From the NCBI GenBank assembly GCA_963774765.1, contig CAVZGP010000025.1, positions 1 to 64,000 of the forward strand: 64,000 bases of DNA. Reading direction: 5' to 3'. Position numbers and translations under genes: made by a program. This DNA is from Sva-07 sp963774765. Its GTDB lineage: Bacteria; Actinomycetota; Acidimicrobiia; Acidimicrobiales; Ilumatobacteraceae. Below are positions 37,900-46,933 of the stretch, in pieces. The notes under the pieces are model-generated. The model was not told where the DNA came from. It saw only the letters and a list, made by a program, of their open reading frames with translations, and made no database searches. Each line of letters starts with the position of its first letter. The first letter of the stretch is position 1.

Positions 37900-39603
37900 T
37901 CACGTGGCGCGGCCGTAGAGCAGGTCAGCAACGCGATCCATGTCGGCGAGCAATCCGGCCTGGGCGCTCCGGATGGCGTCGTGCGGAATCGTGGCGAGCA
38001 GCGCGGACACCTCGGCGCTGTCGACCGATCCGGCCACCCAGCGCACGCCTTCCTGGCCGACCTTCTGCGCGGCCTCGCGGCCGAAGACCCGGCTCATCGT
38101 GGCGAGCGCGTCGCCATCGAAGCGGTCGACGCTCTTGTCGTGACGGGCGCCGTCGAGCGCGTCGGAGGCTCGCCGAGCAAGTGCCTCCGCGCACTCGGTG
38201 TGGGTGATGAGGTCGCCGAGCCGGAACAGGATGTGTTGGTTGCGGGTGAGTCGGGCAACCCGACACGATTCGAGCACCGCAGCGAGCGCTCGGGCGGCGA
38301 GCGCGGCGTGGTCGGCGCCGACCGTCGGGTGCGTGCGGTGCAGCAACTCGAGCGATGCCGCCCGATCGTTGTAGTACTCACCGCGGGTCTTGAGGTGGTG
38401 TTGCCATCGATCACGGGCGATGGTCATCTCCATGATCTCCGAGGTGCCCTCGTAGATCGTGGTGATGCGGACGTCGCGCTTGATCTTCTCGACGACGTAC
38501 TCGCGGGTGTAGCCGTATCCGCCGTGGGCTTGGATGGCGGCGTCGGCGGCGGCATTGCCGGCCTCGGTGGCCATCAACTTGGCGATCGCACCTTCGGTGT
38601 TCATCGCCCCGTTTTGGCCGAGGCCCCGGTCGATCTTGTCGGCGACGTCCTCGATGTAGCTGCGCGCCGCTTCGAGGCAGACGGCGTGCGGCACGATCAG
38701 CTTGTGGGTGAAACCCTGCTTCTCCGCGAGCGGGGCGCCACCCTGTTCGCGTTCGAGCGAATACGCGATCGCCCGGTCGAGAGCCTCCCATCCGCCGCCG
38801 AGGCCGAACGCCGCCACCATCAGCCGCGTGTAGCCGAAGACCTGCTGGGCCTGGACGAGCCCGTTGCCCTCGACGCCGCCGATGAGGTGGTCGGCGGGCA
38901 CCTCGACGTCGTCGAGGAACAACGCCGCGGTGTTCGACAGGCGGATGCCGTGCTTGTCCTCGGGGTGCGCCGCAGTGAACCCGGGGGTGTCCTTCGCGAC
39001 GACGAACCACGATGGCCCGTCGGGTGTGCGCGCGAGCACGGTGACCATGTCGGCGATCGATCCGTTCGAGATCCACTGCTTGCGACCGTTGATCCGGTAC
39101 CCGGTGATCTCGCCATCCTCTTCGATACGCACTGCGGTCGTCTTCATGGCACCGAGGTCACTGCCCGCGTCGGGCTCGGTCGCCCCGTATGCGAACACCA
39201 GGCCCTGCTCGGCGATGCCGCCGAGCCAGCGTTGCTTCTGGTCCTCGGTGGCGCCGACCAGGATCGGGTCGCTGCCGAGGAACGTGGCGAACACGGCCGT
39301 GGCGAGCCCGATGTCGTGACGGGCCATCACCTCGCACACCCGGTACGAGTCGAACGCTCCACCGTCCATGCCCCCATACGCCTCGGGCACGAAGATCAAC
39401 TGGACTCCGAGCTGCTCCGGATCGCTCATCGCGCGGACAATGTCCTCCGGACAGCGGTCTTCGTGGTCGAGCTCGAGCTGAAGCTTCGGTGGCAGGGCGT
39501 GCTCGACGAACTCGTCGAGCGCGTCGAGCATCATGCCCAGTGTCTCGGTATCCAGACCTCCGCCCACGACGTGGCCGGTTGCAAGCGTGCGCGAATCCGT
39601 CAT
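37900..39603 (-). CDS. Acyl-CoA dehydrogenase, first gene of the synthase operon
   Basis: About 567 residues; FAD-dependent dehydrogenase of the DUF1974-like/long class with a C-terminal extension. Core motifs are present: FAYGATEPDAGSDLGAMKTT, RINGRKQWISNGSIADM, GLVQAQQVFGYTRLMVAAFG, AIQAHGGYGYTREY and TTIYEGTSEIMEM. It precedes the megasynthase by 57 bases on the same strand, so it may introduce a double bond into the acyl product or its starter unit. The ATG at 39603 follows ggggaag and is preferred over 39624. Assignment to the family is secure; its place in the pathway is inference. Confidence 0.92.
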   Translation of the reverse strand: MTDSRTLATGHVVGGGLDTETLGMMLDALDEFVEHALPPKLQLELDHEDRCPEDIVRAMSDPEQLGVQLIFVPEAYGGMDGGAFDSYRVCEVMARHDIGLATAVFATFLGSDPILVGATEDQKQRWLGGIAEQGLVFAYGATEPDAGSDLGAMKTTAVRIEEDGEITGYRINGRKQWISNGSIADMVTVLARTPDGPSWFVVAKDTPGFTAAHPEDKHGIRLSNTAALFLDDVEVPADHLIGGVEGNGLVQAQQVFGYTRLMVAAFGLGGGWEALDRAIAYSLEREQGGAPLAEKQGFTHKLIVPHAVCLEAARSYIEDVADKIDRGLGQNGAMNTEGAIAKLMATEAGNAAADAAIQAHGGYGYTREYVVEKIKRDVRITTIYEGTSEIMEMTIARDRWQHHLKTRGEYYNDRAASLELLHRTHPTVGADHAALAARALAAVLESCRVARLTRNQHILFRLGDLITHTECAEALARRASDALDGARHDKSVDRFDGDALATMSRVFGREAAQKVGQEGVRWVAGSVDSAEVSALLATIPHDAIRSAQAGLLADMDRVADLLYGRAT

Positions 39604-39828
39604 CCGGACTTCCCCTTCGATCATCGAACCTTTCTGTCGATGGTACGTCCGGGCTCTGGCCCCTGGGAACGGCCGAACGTCCCCATCGGGCGCTCAATAC
39701 GGCAACCACGCAGCGGATCGAGGCCACGACCGATCGACACATGCGCCGCAATCGACCACCGAGACTCAGTGGTTCGACCGCCGCATGTATTAGCCTCATC
39801 ACTTCCCCCAACGAGTCAGGATGATCCA

Positions 39829-40590
39829 GTGAAACGCGTCGTACTTCTCGCAACCACATCGTTGCTCCTCCTCGCCGCCTGCGGCGGAAGCGACGAGAGT
39901 TCCGAACCGGTCACCAGCGAAGCCAGCGAAGCCAGCGAGTGTTCGTTGACCATCGAACAGATCGACGACGACACGATGGATGTCCTCGGCAGCTACCTCA
40001 TCGACGGAGACACGCTGCTGTGCGACCCGCCGCCGGAGTCGGTGGAAGCGTTCGCGATCTACACCGATCTGATCCCCGCTGAGTACCGCGGCGGAGTGAT
40101 CGCCTTCGTGGCGATCGACCAGGAAACGTCAGGCGGAACCGACGGGGCCATGCAGAACGTCACCGGCACCGACGGCGAACCGACCGGCGAGCGATACCTG
40201 GCACTCGACGTCACGGGCTCGAGCACCGAGATCGAACGCACCATCGTCCACGAGGTCGGCCACACCATGTTCGTCGACCCCGTCACCAGCGAACCGATCT
40301 CGTACGGAATCGACTTCAACGAGGAATTCCCTCCTGGCGACGACTACAGCGCCGACGAGTTCGTCAGCGAATACGCCTCGACCAGCCCCGAGGACGGAGC
40401 CGAGGACATCGCCGAGTCATGGGCGATGTTCGTGTTCGGCGGCACCGAGTACGCCGGCGATGCCGACGAGGACGGTGAACTCGACGTCGTGTGCAGCGAC
40501 TGCATCGCCGCCGACAAGGTGTCCTTCTTCGAGGCCTATCCCGAGCTCGTGGCGCTCGCGGAGCAGATCCGTCAGAACGCCGGGGTCTGA
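39829..40590 (+). CDS. Lipoprotein with HExxH metalloprotease-like motif
   Basis: 253 residues from a GTG at 39829. The N-terminus is a lipoprotein signal (VVLLATTSLLLLAACGG, lipid-anchor Cys18). The mature part is acidic and carries HEVGH at 141-145, followed 47 residues later by EDIAESW (Glu192/Glu196), a pattern like the third zinc ligand of gluzincin peptidases. It is therefore probably a surface-anchored zinc protease, but no named family was recognised. It stands alone between the synthase operon (divergent) and the SPFH operon. Confidence 0.82.
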   Translation: MKRVVLLATTSLLLLAACGGSDESSEPVTSEASEASECSLTIEQIDDDTMDVLGSYLIDGDTLLCDPPPESVEAFAIYTDLIPAEYRGGVIAFVAIDQETSGGTDGAMQNVTGTDGEPTGERYLALDVTGSSTEIERTIVHEVGHTMFVDPVTSEPISYGIDFNEEFPPGDDYSADEFVSEYASTSPEDGAEDIAESWAMFVFGGTEYAGDADEDGELDVVCSDCIAADKVSFFEAYPELVALAEQIRQNAGV

Positions 40591-40693
40591 CGATTCGGCA
40601 ACGACGGTCGGGCGGTCAGATCGCGCAGGTGAATGCCGCACATCACTACACTGGCCACCTCACCACGGGACAACGAAGAGAGGGATCTGACCG

Positions 40694-41923
40694 ATGGGGC
40701 TCATTCAGGCGGCAGTAGGCGCAATCGGTGGCACGTTGGCCGATCAGTGGAAGGACTTCTTCACGGTGCCCGACGGCTTGGCGCCGACGGCAGCGCTGTT
40801 CGCCGCAGTCAAGCAGGAGCAGAACGCGGGTCGCGGTTCGAACACGAAGGGCTCCGACGACATCATCACCAACGGCAGCCGCATCGTCGTGCCCGAGGGC
40901 TACGGCCTCGTGCTGATGGAGCAGGGTGCGATCACCGGCTTCGCTGCCGAGGCGGGCGCCTACGAATGGAACAGCGAGGATCAGAACTCGCAGTCGATCT
41001 TCGCCGGCAACGGCATCGTGAGCCCACTGATCAAGACCTCGTGGGAGCGCTTCAAGTTCGGCGGCCAACCCGGCAGCCAGCAGCGCGCCTACTTCGTGAC
41101 GCTGAAGGAACTGCCGAACAACCGCTTCGGCACCCAGTCGGAGATCTACTGGGACGACGCGTACATGAACGCTCAGGTCGGTGCGGTCACCCGCGGCACC
41201 TACACGCTCAAGATCACCGACCCGATCCTGTTCGTCAAGGCGTGGGTGCCGGCGACGTATCTCCAGCCGGGCAAGGTGTTCGATTTCACCGATCTCGACA
41301 ACGACGCCGCCTCGCAGTTGTTCAACGAGGTCGTCGGCTCGCTCGCCCCCGCGTTCTCGATGTACACCAACGATCCGTCGAAGGGCAACCGCATCACGAA
41401 GATCCAGCAGGACTCGATCGGGTTCGCCCAGAGCCTGTCGGCGGCGGTCGAGCAGAACTACCAGTGGGCCACCGGACGCGGCCTGGAGATCGTGGCGACC
41501 GCGATCATCTCGATCGAGTACGACGAGATGACCCGCGAACTGCTCCGCAACGTCCAGCGCGCCGACGCGCTGTCGGGCGCCCGCGGCAACTCGAACCTGC
41601 AGGCGTCGGTCGCGTCGGGCTTCGAAGCGGCGGGCGAGAACACCGGTGCAGCCGGCCTCGTCGGCCTCGGCATCGCTTCGAGCGCCACCGGGCTCGGCGG
41701 ACTGCAGCAGCCGGTACCGGGCATCGGCGCACAGAGCACGCCGCCGCCTCCACCCGCAGCGGCCGCCCCCGCACCTGCACCCGCGCCAGCGGCACCGGCT
41801 GCTCCCGCCGCTGCGGCCGACGACCCGATGGCACAACTGGCGAAGTTCAAGGAGATGCTCGACGCGGGTCTCATCACGCAAGAGGACTACGACGCCGCGA
41901 AGAACAAGGTGCTCGGACTCTGA
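40694..41923 (+). CDS. SPFH-domain protein with C-terminal SHOCT motif (YdjI-like)
   Basis: 409 residues. The N-terminal 290 residues match the SPFH/virion-core-like group (ITNGSRIVVPEGYGLVLMEQG, YFVTLKELPNNRFGT, RGTYTLKITDPILFVKAWVP). A Pro/Ala-rich hinge (about 350-375) leads to a SHOCT module DPMAQLAKFKEMLDAGLITQ-type helix pair at the end. Such proteins scaffold membrane microdomains or stress complexes. The next two genes encode a zinc-ribbon membrane protein and a small membrane protein, the same trio logic as Bacillus subtilis ydjGHI. A gagaggg ribosome site precedes the ATG. Confidence 0.88.
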   Translation: MGLIQAAVGAIGGTLADQWKDFFTVPDGLAPTAALFAAVKQEQNAGRGSNTKGSDDIITNGSRIVVPEGYGLVLMEQGAITGFAAEAGAYEWNSEDQNSQSIFAGNGIVSPLIKTSWERFKFGGQPGSQQRAYFVTLKELPNNRFGTQSEIYWDDAYMNAQVGAVTRGTYTLKITDPILFVKAWVPATYLQPGKVFDFTDLDNDAASQLFNEVVGSLAPAFSMYTNDPSKGNRITKIQQDSIGFAQSLSAAVEQNYQWATGRGLEIVATAIISIEYDEMTRELLRNVQRADALSGARGNSNLQASVASGFEAAGENTGAAGLVGLGIASSATGLGGLQQPVPGIGAQSTPPPPPAAAAPAPAPAPAAPAAPAAAADDPMAQLAKFKEMLDAGLITQEDYDAAKNKVLGL

Positions 41924-41944
41924 GTCGGAGCGGACGGACCTGAC

Positions 41945-43192
41945 ATGACCGGCCTGCCGCCTCCAGGCGACGGCGACCACGCTCGCGCCACCGACACTCC
42001 AGTCGACCCGCTGGTGGCAGCCGCCGCCGACCCGATCATCGACACCCAGAACGAGCGCCTCGACGACGGAGTCAACCGCTGCCCCCAGTGCGGTGCCACT
42101 GACATCCAGTTGCGACCGTCGGCAGGCATGCTCGTCTGCCTGTTCTGCCGCCACGAGTGGTCCGAAGCGCGCCTCGACGAGACGATCGCGAACGGCGACC
42201 TGACCGAACTGCGCGGGACCACGCTCGGCTCGGGTGCCTCCGACATCGACACGGGCGCCGACACGCTGATCACCATGAAGTGCGCCGGCTGCGGCGCCGA
42301 GGTCATCGTCAACACGGCGGAGCAGATGGGATCTCGTTGCCACTGGTGTCGTCATGTGCTCACGATCAACGAACAGGTCCCCAACGGTGCGGTGCCCGAT
42401 GCGGTGCTGCCCTTCAAGATCACCCACGACGACGCGGTTGCAAGGATCGACGCGTTCGCCGGCAAGCGGCGCATCTTCGCTGATCGAGCGTTCATACGGG
42501 ACTTCAAGCCCGAAAACATCGTCGGCGTCTACATGCCATACATGGTGGTCGACAGCAACGCGAGCGCCGACGTGTCCGGCCACGGCGAGATCGAGACGCG
42601 CAAGTACACCAAGGGTTCGGGTGACGACAAGGAGACGTTCTACGACGCCGACGTGTACGAGGTGCAGCGCCACGTCGACTTCACCGTCGACGATCTCACG
42701 ATCGAGTCGTCGACCGAGCGGGCGAACATCGACGCGTCGAGCAACACGAACAACATCATCAACACGATCCTTCCGTTCGACACGGAGAACGCGGTGAAGT
42801 GGAACGCCAGCTATCTCACCGGATTCACGTCAGAGAAGCGTGACCAGGACATCGCCAACCTCGTACCGGTGGTCGAGAACCAGCTGCTCTCGATCGCCCG
42901 GTCGCAGGTCGAGTCGAGCATTGATCGCTACGACCGCGGCGTGCGCTGGGAACGCGAGCGCATCGACATCCACGGCACGCGCTGGGTGGCGATGTACCTG
43001 CCCGTCTGGCTGTACTCCCACTACCACGAGTCGGGCGGAAAAGGGATGGTGCACTACATCGCCGTCAACGGCCGAACGGGTGAGGTCATGGGCAGTGTGC
43101 CGGTGTCGCATCGCAGGTTGCTGGCCGCGGCGCTGTCAGTCGGTGCGGTCATCGAGGCCCTCGTGATCGCCATGTTGGCGGCCGCCGGATGA
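41945..43192 (+). CDS. TFIIB-type zinc-ribbon membrane protein (YdjG-like)
   Basis: 415 residues. Two zinc ribbons sit near the N-terminus: NRCPQCGATD...LVCLFCRHEW (about 45-75) and MKCAGCGAEV...SRCHWCRHVL (about 110-140). A long extracytoplasmic or cytoplasmic domain follows, with VGVYMPYMVVDSNASADVSG and WVAMYLPVWLYSHYHESGG. A single membrane helix AALSVGAVIEALVIAMLAAA ends the protein. It is the middle gene of a tight operon: 21 bases after the SPFH gene and overlapping the next by ATGA. By analogy it would recruit the SPFH partner to the membrane. Confidence 0.87.
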   Translation: MTGLPPPGDGDHARATDTPVDPLVAAAADPIIDTQNERLDDGVNRCPQCGATDIQLRPSAGMLVCLFCRHEWSEARLDETIANGDLTELRGTTLGSGASDIDTGADTLITMKCAGCGAEVIVNTAEQMGSRCHWCRHVLTINEQVPNGAVPDAVLPFKITHDDAVARIDAFAGKRRIFADRAFIRDFKPENIVGVYMPYMVVDSNASADVSGHGEIETRKYTKGSGDDKETFYDADVYEVQRHVDFTVDDLTIESSTERANIDASSNTNNIINTILPFDTENAVKWNASYLTGFTSEKRDQDIANLVPVVENQLLSIARSQVESSIDRYDRGVRWERERIDIHGTRWVAMYLPVWLYSHYHESGGKGMVHYIAVNGRTGEVMGSVPVSHRRLLAAALSVGAVIEALVIAMLAAAG

Positions 43193-43497
43193 TTGCGATG
43201 ATGCTGGCCGAGCTGGCCACAGCGGTGTCGTCCACGGCACTCCTCGCGGCCGACGACGGCGCACCGGCCTGGCTGCTCGTCCTCGGTCCGGCAGGCGGTG
43301 GCGGCGTCTACTTCCTGTCGTGGCGGTACTACCGCAACACGCACACGTCACACGGCTACGAGCACGAGACGCGCATCGCGGCGCAAGCGGTCACGGGCAA
43401 TGACGCCAAGGTCAACGAGATCAAGGGCACCAAGAAGTCGGGGATCGACGGCGACAACCACACCAACCACCGCAAGCGGGTGCAGCGGATCGGCTAG
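43189..43497 (+). CDS. Small membrane protein of the SPFH operon
   Basis: 102 residues starting inside the previous stop (ATGA). Two hydrophobic stretches are present: the N-terminal MMLAELATAVSSTALLA, which could be a signal or anchor, and WLLVLGPAGGGGVYFLSW. A charged tail rich in Lys/His/Asn follows (NTHTSHGYEHETR, GDNHTNHRKRVQRIG). No family name was recognised. Coupled translation suggests it is a third component of the same membrane complex. A palindromic repeat follows. Confidence 0.8.
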   Translation: MIAMMLAELATAVSSTALLAADDGAPAWLLVLGPAGGGGVYFLSWRYYRNTHTSHGYEHETRIAAQAVTGNDAKVNEIKGTKKSGIDGDNHTNHRKRVQRIG

Positions 43498-43512
43498 CGC
43501 GCAGGGTGACCC

Positions 43513-43561
43513 GATCTGCGCCCCCTCCGTCCCGGTATCCGGGACGCCACGGGCGCAGATC
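43513..43561. repeat. gatctgcgccc palindrome (family A, single copy)
   Basis: Hairpin with arms gatctgcgcccc..cgtcccgg and ccgggacg..gggcgcagatc, the inverted orientation of the elements at 1970 and 2074. It lies just after the SPFH operon and is likely its terminator or a dispersed palindrome insertion. Confidence 0.8.
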
Positions 43562-43601
43562 CCACGACGGCTGGCAGGAGTACGCCTGCCTCGAATGACG
43601 A

Positions 43602-44165
43602 GTGCCGTCGCAGCTGTACGCACGTCGGGACCCGGTGTTCGAGTCGATCCGGGTGGATCGAGACGGCACGATCGAGATCGGGATGCCGATGTCGCAGCAG
43701 GACGGGTCGCTCGAGTTGTTCGTCGGCCTCGACCAACGAAAGCTCCGCTGTCTGACGCACTACTTCTCGATCGTCGACGTCAGCGATGGAGCGGCGCTTG
43801 CCCGTCAGGGCGACCCGTCCTGCGAATTCGTCGTGGTGCTCGCCGGCCGGATCGCCGTCTCGCTCGACGGGCTGCCGCTCGCGGTCTTCGACGCCGGCGC
43901 GCAGTTCGGTGCACTTCCGATGCTCGACGGTGCCCCTGGCCGTTTCAATCCAGCGTCATTCGACGTGCTGGAGCCGTCGCGGGTCGCCATTGCCGACCGC
44001 GACCAGTTCTTCGAGATCCTGAAGAGATTCCCGGTCGTCGGCAGACGAATCCTGCAGACCACAGAGATCCATCGCGCCCACCTCCGGGGCCACGCCGATG
44101 CACGAGCCCACGCCGCCGACCGCGAGGAGTCCCCATTCCCGGTGCATCTGCTCGATCGAGTTTGA
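43602..44165 (+). CDS. Cyclic-nucleotide-binding-domain protein without DNA-binding domain
   Basis: 187 residues (GTG at 43602; an ATG at 43683 is possible). A single cNMP-binding beta-roll covers most of the protein: FSIVDVSDGAALARQGDPSC, EFVVVLAGRIAVSLDG, GAQFGALPMLDGAPG. The phosphate-binding cassette glycines are recognisable, but the conserved R-T/S pair after the short helix is not obvious (PGRFNPASFD). No helix-turn-helix follows, unlike Crp. The role is unknown; it may be a stand-alone sensor or a degenerate regulator. Confidence 0.75.
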   Translation: MPSQLYARRDPVFESIRVDRDGTIEIGMPMSQQDGSLELFVGLDQRKLRCLTHYFSIVDVSDGAALARQGDPSCEFVVVLAGRIAVSLDGLPLAVFDAGAQFGALPMLDGAPGRFNPASFDVLEPSRVAIADRDQFFEILKRFPVVGRRILQTTEIHRAHLRGHADARAHAADREESPFPVHLLDRV

Positions 44166-44233
44166 GCGAGCAGATCAGCCTGACGTGATGGGCGTGGCCT
44201 TTCGCGACACCACCATGGAGGGGCGAGCGTCGA

Positions 44234-45094
44234 TCAGCGGGCGCCGGGCACCACGATCGTGGGAACCGTCGGGTGGTGGGCGAGCGCACTGACGACCGAC
44301 CCCAACAGCAGGAGGTCGAGAACACCGTGCCCGCGAGCACCGACCACGAGGAGATCGACGCCGATGCTGGCGGAGCGCAGCACCGTACGCGGGTCGCCCG
44401 CGAGCACGGCGGTCACCACCGGAGGGTGCCCTGGCACTTCATCGAGCACCGCTGCAACGCCGCTCTCGAGTTCGACGCGCGCGGCCCGCTCGGCGGTTGC
44501 CGCCGAGGGCGCAAGGACTTCGCCGGCAACTGATTCGTCGGTGAACGCGCGCACGACGGTCACCCGCGCCGACCGGCGAAGGTGCGTCAGCGTCCAGCGC
44601 AGGGCCTCCTGGGAGTGGAGGGATCCGTCGAAGCCAACGACCACGTCCAGGTGATCGTGAAGCACTGGCACGTCCGCCGGGATCAACGCGACAGGAACCG
44701 TGGAGTGGCGGGCGCAGTAGCTGCCCACCGATCCGACCGACAGGTCTGCCCGGTCTCCCCATCCGCGAGTACCGACGACGAGCAGTTCCGAGGCTGCCGC
44801 CGCCTTGACCAGGCCGGGGCCGGCGCGATGCTCGATCACGACACCGGCATCGACGAGCCACGGCGCGTGGCGCTCGAGGAACGCCCGCAACTGACGGGTC
44901 GTCTCGCTTCGATACGGTTCGTCTCCGGCATCGGGCGGTCCGGCCTCACGCACCATTGGGCCGGTCACGAAGGTGGTCACGGGCTCGATGTCGCCGAGCT
45001 GGTCTGCGTGGTCGAGGGCCCATCGCAGCGCGACCGCTGAACCGTTGGAACCGTCGACCCCAACGACCACGAAACGTCTCATTGCGTCGGTCAT
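44234..45094 (-). CDS. Universal stress protein with two UspA domains
   Basis: 286 residues with tandem UspA folds (about 1-140 and 145-286). The first opens VVVGVDGSNGSAVALRWALD and closes VVGTRGWGDRADLSVGSVGS; the second opens VVVGFDGSLHSQEALRWTL and closes VVGARGHGVLDLLLLGSV. Both retain the G-2x-G-9x-G-S/T pattern of ATP-binding members. Tandem USPs of this kind are typical of actinobacterial hypoxia and dormancy responses. The ATG at 45094 is preferred to 45187, whose frame runs through a palindromic repeat. Confidence 0.92.
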   Translation of the reverse strand: MTDAMRRFVVVGVDGSNGSAVALRWALDHADQLGDIEPVTTFVTGPMVREAGPPDAGDEPYRSETTRQLRAFLERHAPWLVDAGVVIEHRAGPGLVKAAAASELLVVGTRGWGDRADLSVGSVGSYCARHSTVPVALIPADVPVLHDHLDVVVGFDGSLHSQEALRWTLTHLRRSARVTVVRAFTDESVAGEVLAPSAATAERAARVELESGVAAVLDEVPGHPPVVTAVLAGDPRTVLRSASIGVDLLVVGARGHGVLDLLLLGSVVSALAHHPTVPTIVVPGAR

Positions 45095-45149
45095 GGTTCC
45101 ACCCTGACCGATCCCCACGACAATGGTCAGAGAACTTCGTCCCTGACCG

Positions 45150-45198
45150 GATCTGCGCCCCGTCCGTTTCGGAAACCGGGACGCCACGGGCGCAGATC
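45150..45198. repeat. gatctgcgccc palindrome (family A, single copy)
   Basis: Arms gatctgcgccccgtccgt and acgccacgggcgcagatc flank ttcggaaaccggg. It is nearly the same as the copy at 43513 and lies between the universal stress protein and the lipoprotein gene, in the leader of the former and 23 bases beyond the stop of the latter. Confidence 0.8.
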
Positions 45199-45220
45199 CC
45201 GAGTAGGGACGGCACGGGCC

Positions 45221-45772
45221 TCAGGGGACGGAGTACGACAGGACGTTGCCGGCTGCATTGGTGAACGAGCCATCCTGCCACGTGAGGTCGTAGCTCTCTT
45301 GGTACCCGAAGCTGCTGGTGATCACGAGCGTGAAGTCCTGTGGGTTGGTTCGGTTGACAGCATTGCCGTTGAACACGTCAGCGAGGCACACGTAGTCCTC
45401 GGTGCCAAAGCTGCTCAAGCCCTCCTCTGAAGTCGTTTCGTGTGTCGTGGCGCACGTGCGCAAGTCCGGGAAACTGGGATCGATGAGTTCGACGCGCAAC
45501 CAGCCCGGGCCGACCATCGCGTCGCCGTACTCGACACGGACGATCAGGTCATCGGTGGCTGGGACGAACGCCGACCCGCTCGAGGCGCTGTCCACGGCAC
45601 CCGAGTTGGGCTCGACCGGCCCACCCTCGGGATGGGCCTCGATCGCTTCATTGACGTTCGCGTTCGGATCCGGCTCTTCGCTGGAGCACGACAAGGTGCC
45701 TCCGAACGCGGGATAACACGACACGACCAACGTACTGAGCGCCACCAGCCCAACGATTCGATGCAGCTTCAT
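45221..45772 (-). CDS. Hypothetical lipoprotein
   Basis: 183 residues from ATG 45772, with gggagcg upstream. The signal MKLHRIVGLVALSTLVVSC gives a lipobox Cys19. The mature part is acidic and contains four further cysteines that could form disulfides (CSS, CATTHE, YVCLADV). It resembles small secreted actinobacterial proteins but matches no family I recognise. Confidence 0.75.
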   Translation of the reverse strand: MKLHRIVGLVALSTLVVSCYPAFGGTLSCSSEEPDPNANVNEAIEAHPEGGPVEPNSGAVDSASSGSAFVPATDDLIVRVEYGDAMVGPGWLRVELIDPSFPDLRTCATTHETTSEEGLSSFGTEDYVCLADVFNGNAVNRTNPQDFTLVITSSFGYQESYDLTWQDGSFTNAAGNVLSYSVP

Positions 45773-45955
45773 GAAACGCTCCCTTCGGACGACCCGACCG
45801 CTGCGGGCACTTGGTGAGCGGTGACGCCATCGGGCGTCCCACACCATCCATTGTCCGACCGAGGGGGTCCCGCGAGGAGGGCCGAACTGCCCGATGTGCC
45901 GTCGGCGATCGCACTGCCTGCTCCAGGCGCCCGACGTCGAGGGTGCGAATACCGG

Positions 45956-46804
45956 TCATGACCACACGAGCGGGCCCCTGGCGATGACCCCCGACGGCTC
46001 CAGGCGGTCGTCCCACCCCGGCGGACAACGATCGGGAGCGATCTCTGCCAGCGGCCTCAGCACGAACCGCCGATCGGCGAAACGCGGGTGCGGGATCACG
46101 AGATCATCGGACTCGATGGCGACACCGTCGTAGAGCACGATGTCGACGTCGAGGGTCCGTGGACCCCACCTCACCACGCGCTGGCGCATCGCTTCGGCCT
46201 CGATGCGCTGACAACGCCGGAGCAGCGCGTACGGGTCGAGGTTCGTCTCGATCTCGACCACCATGTTCAGGTAGGCGCCCTGATCGTCGGGGCCACCGAC
46301 CGGATCGGTCTCGTACACCTGCGACATCGCCACGACATCGCCGAGCCCGCTCACACCCTGGCGCAGGAATCCCTCACGATCGCCGAGGTTCGATCCGAGC
46401 GCGATCCATGCATGCGCGGAGTTGGGTTGCGGTGCGTCGTTCTCCCACAGCGAGCGACGGATGCGAACCGCTGTCGTCGTCACGTCGACGTCGATCGGTG
46501 GTCTCAGCTTCGTCAGGGTCACTTCGACGGCTTCGACACGCGCGAACGTGAGCACCTCGTCGGCGAGACGCGAGGCCAACCGCTCGAGCAGCGTGTCCTT
46601 GGATTCGACCGCGATCGCGACGACGCGGTCTGCCACTGTTCCATAGTCAACGGTGTCACCGAGGTCGTCGGTGACGCCAGGGTCGTGCAGATCGACTTCG
46701 AGCGTGAGATCGATCTGCAACGGCTGGGCGATCTCGCGTTCGTGCTCCAGCGCTCCGACGATCGTGACGGCGCGGAGTCCGCTGATGAGGATGTGGTCAG
46801 CCAC
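45956..46804 (-). CDS. folBK: Bifunctional dihydroneopterin aldolase / HPPK (FolB-FolK)
   Basis: 282 residues for two consecutive folate-pathway steps. Residues 1-120 are FolB (ISGLRAVTIVGALEHEREIAQ, DTVDYGTVADRV, VEAVEVTLTKLRPPI), cleaving dihydroneopterin to hydroxymethyl-dihydropterin. Residues 130-282 are FolK (AWIALGSNLGDREGFLR, VSGLGDVVAMSQVYETDPVGG, RRWGP-type RVVRWGPRTLDVDIVLYD), adding pyrophosphate from ATP. Start is GTG 46804. In many actinobacteria folB and folK are adjacent separate genes, so the fusion is a mild feature. No folE or folP lies next to it. Confidence 0.93.
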   Translation of the reverse strand: MADHILISGLRAVTIVGALEHEREIAQPLQIDLTLEVDLHDPGVTDDLGDTVDYGTVADRVVAIAVESKDTLLERLASRLADEVLTFARVEAVEVTLTKLRPPIDVDVTTTAVRIRRSLWENDAPQPNSAHAWIALGSNLGDREGFLRQGVSGLGDVVAMSQVYETDPVGGPDDQGAYLNMVVEIETNLDPYALLRRCQRIEAEAMRQRVVRWGPRTLDVDIVLYDGVAIESDDLVIPHPRFADRRFVLRPLAEIAPDRCPPGWDDRLEPSGVIARGPLVWS

Positions 46805-46933
46805 ACATTCCTTCCGGGTTGGAACTGAGGGAAACGTGTCTAGCCCAAGGTTGCTGCGAACGCACCTCGAAGAGCCTCATCGGCGACTACCGAACCAGGC
46901 GAGGGACACCGAGGTGTTTCGCCTGCCCGACCG

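Noticed and set aside
37309..39828. Very long plus-strand open frame across the synthase start and acyl-CoA dehydrogenase
   Set aside because: It runs antisense to two certain genes; only its last 254 codons, from 39829, form a real lipoprotein.
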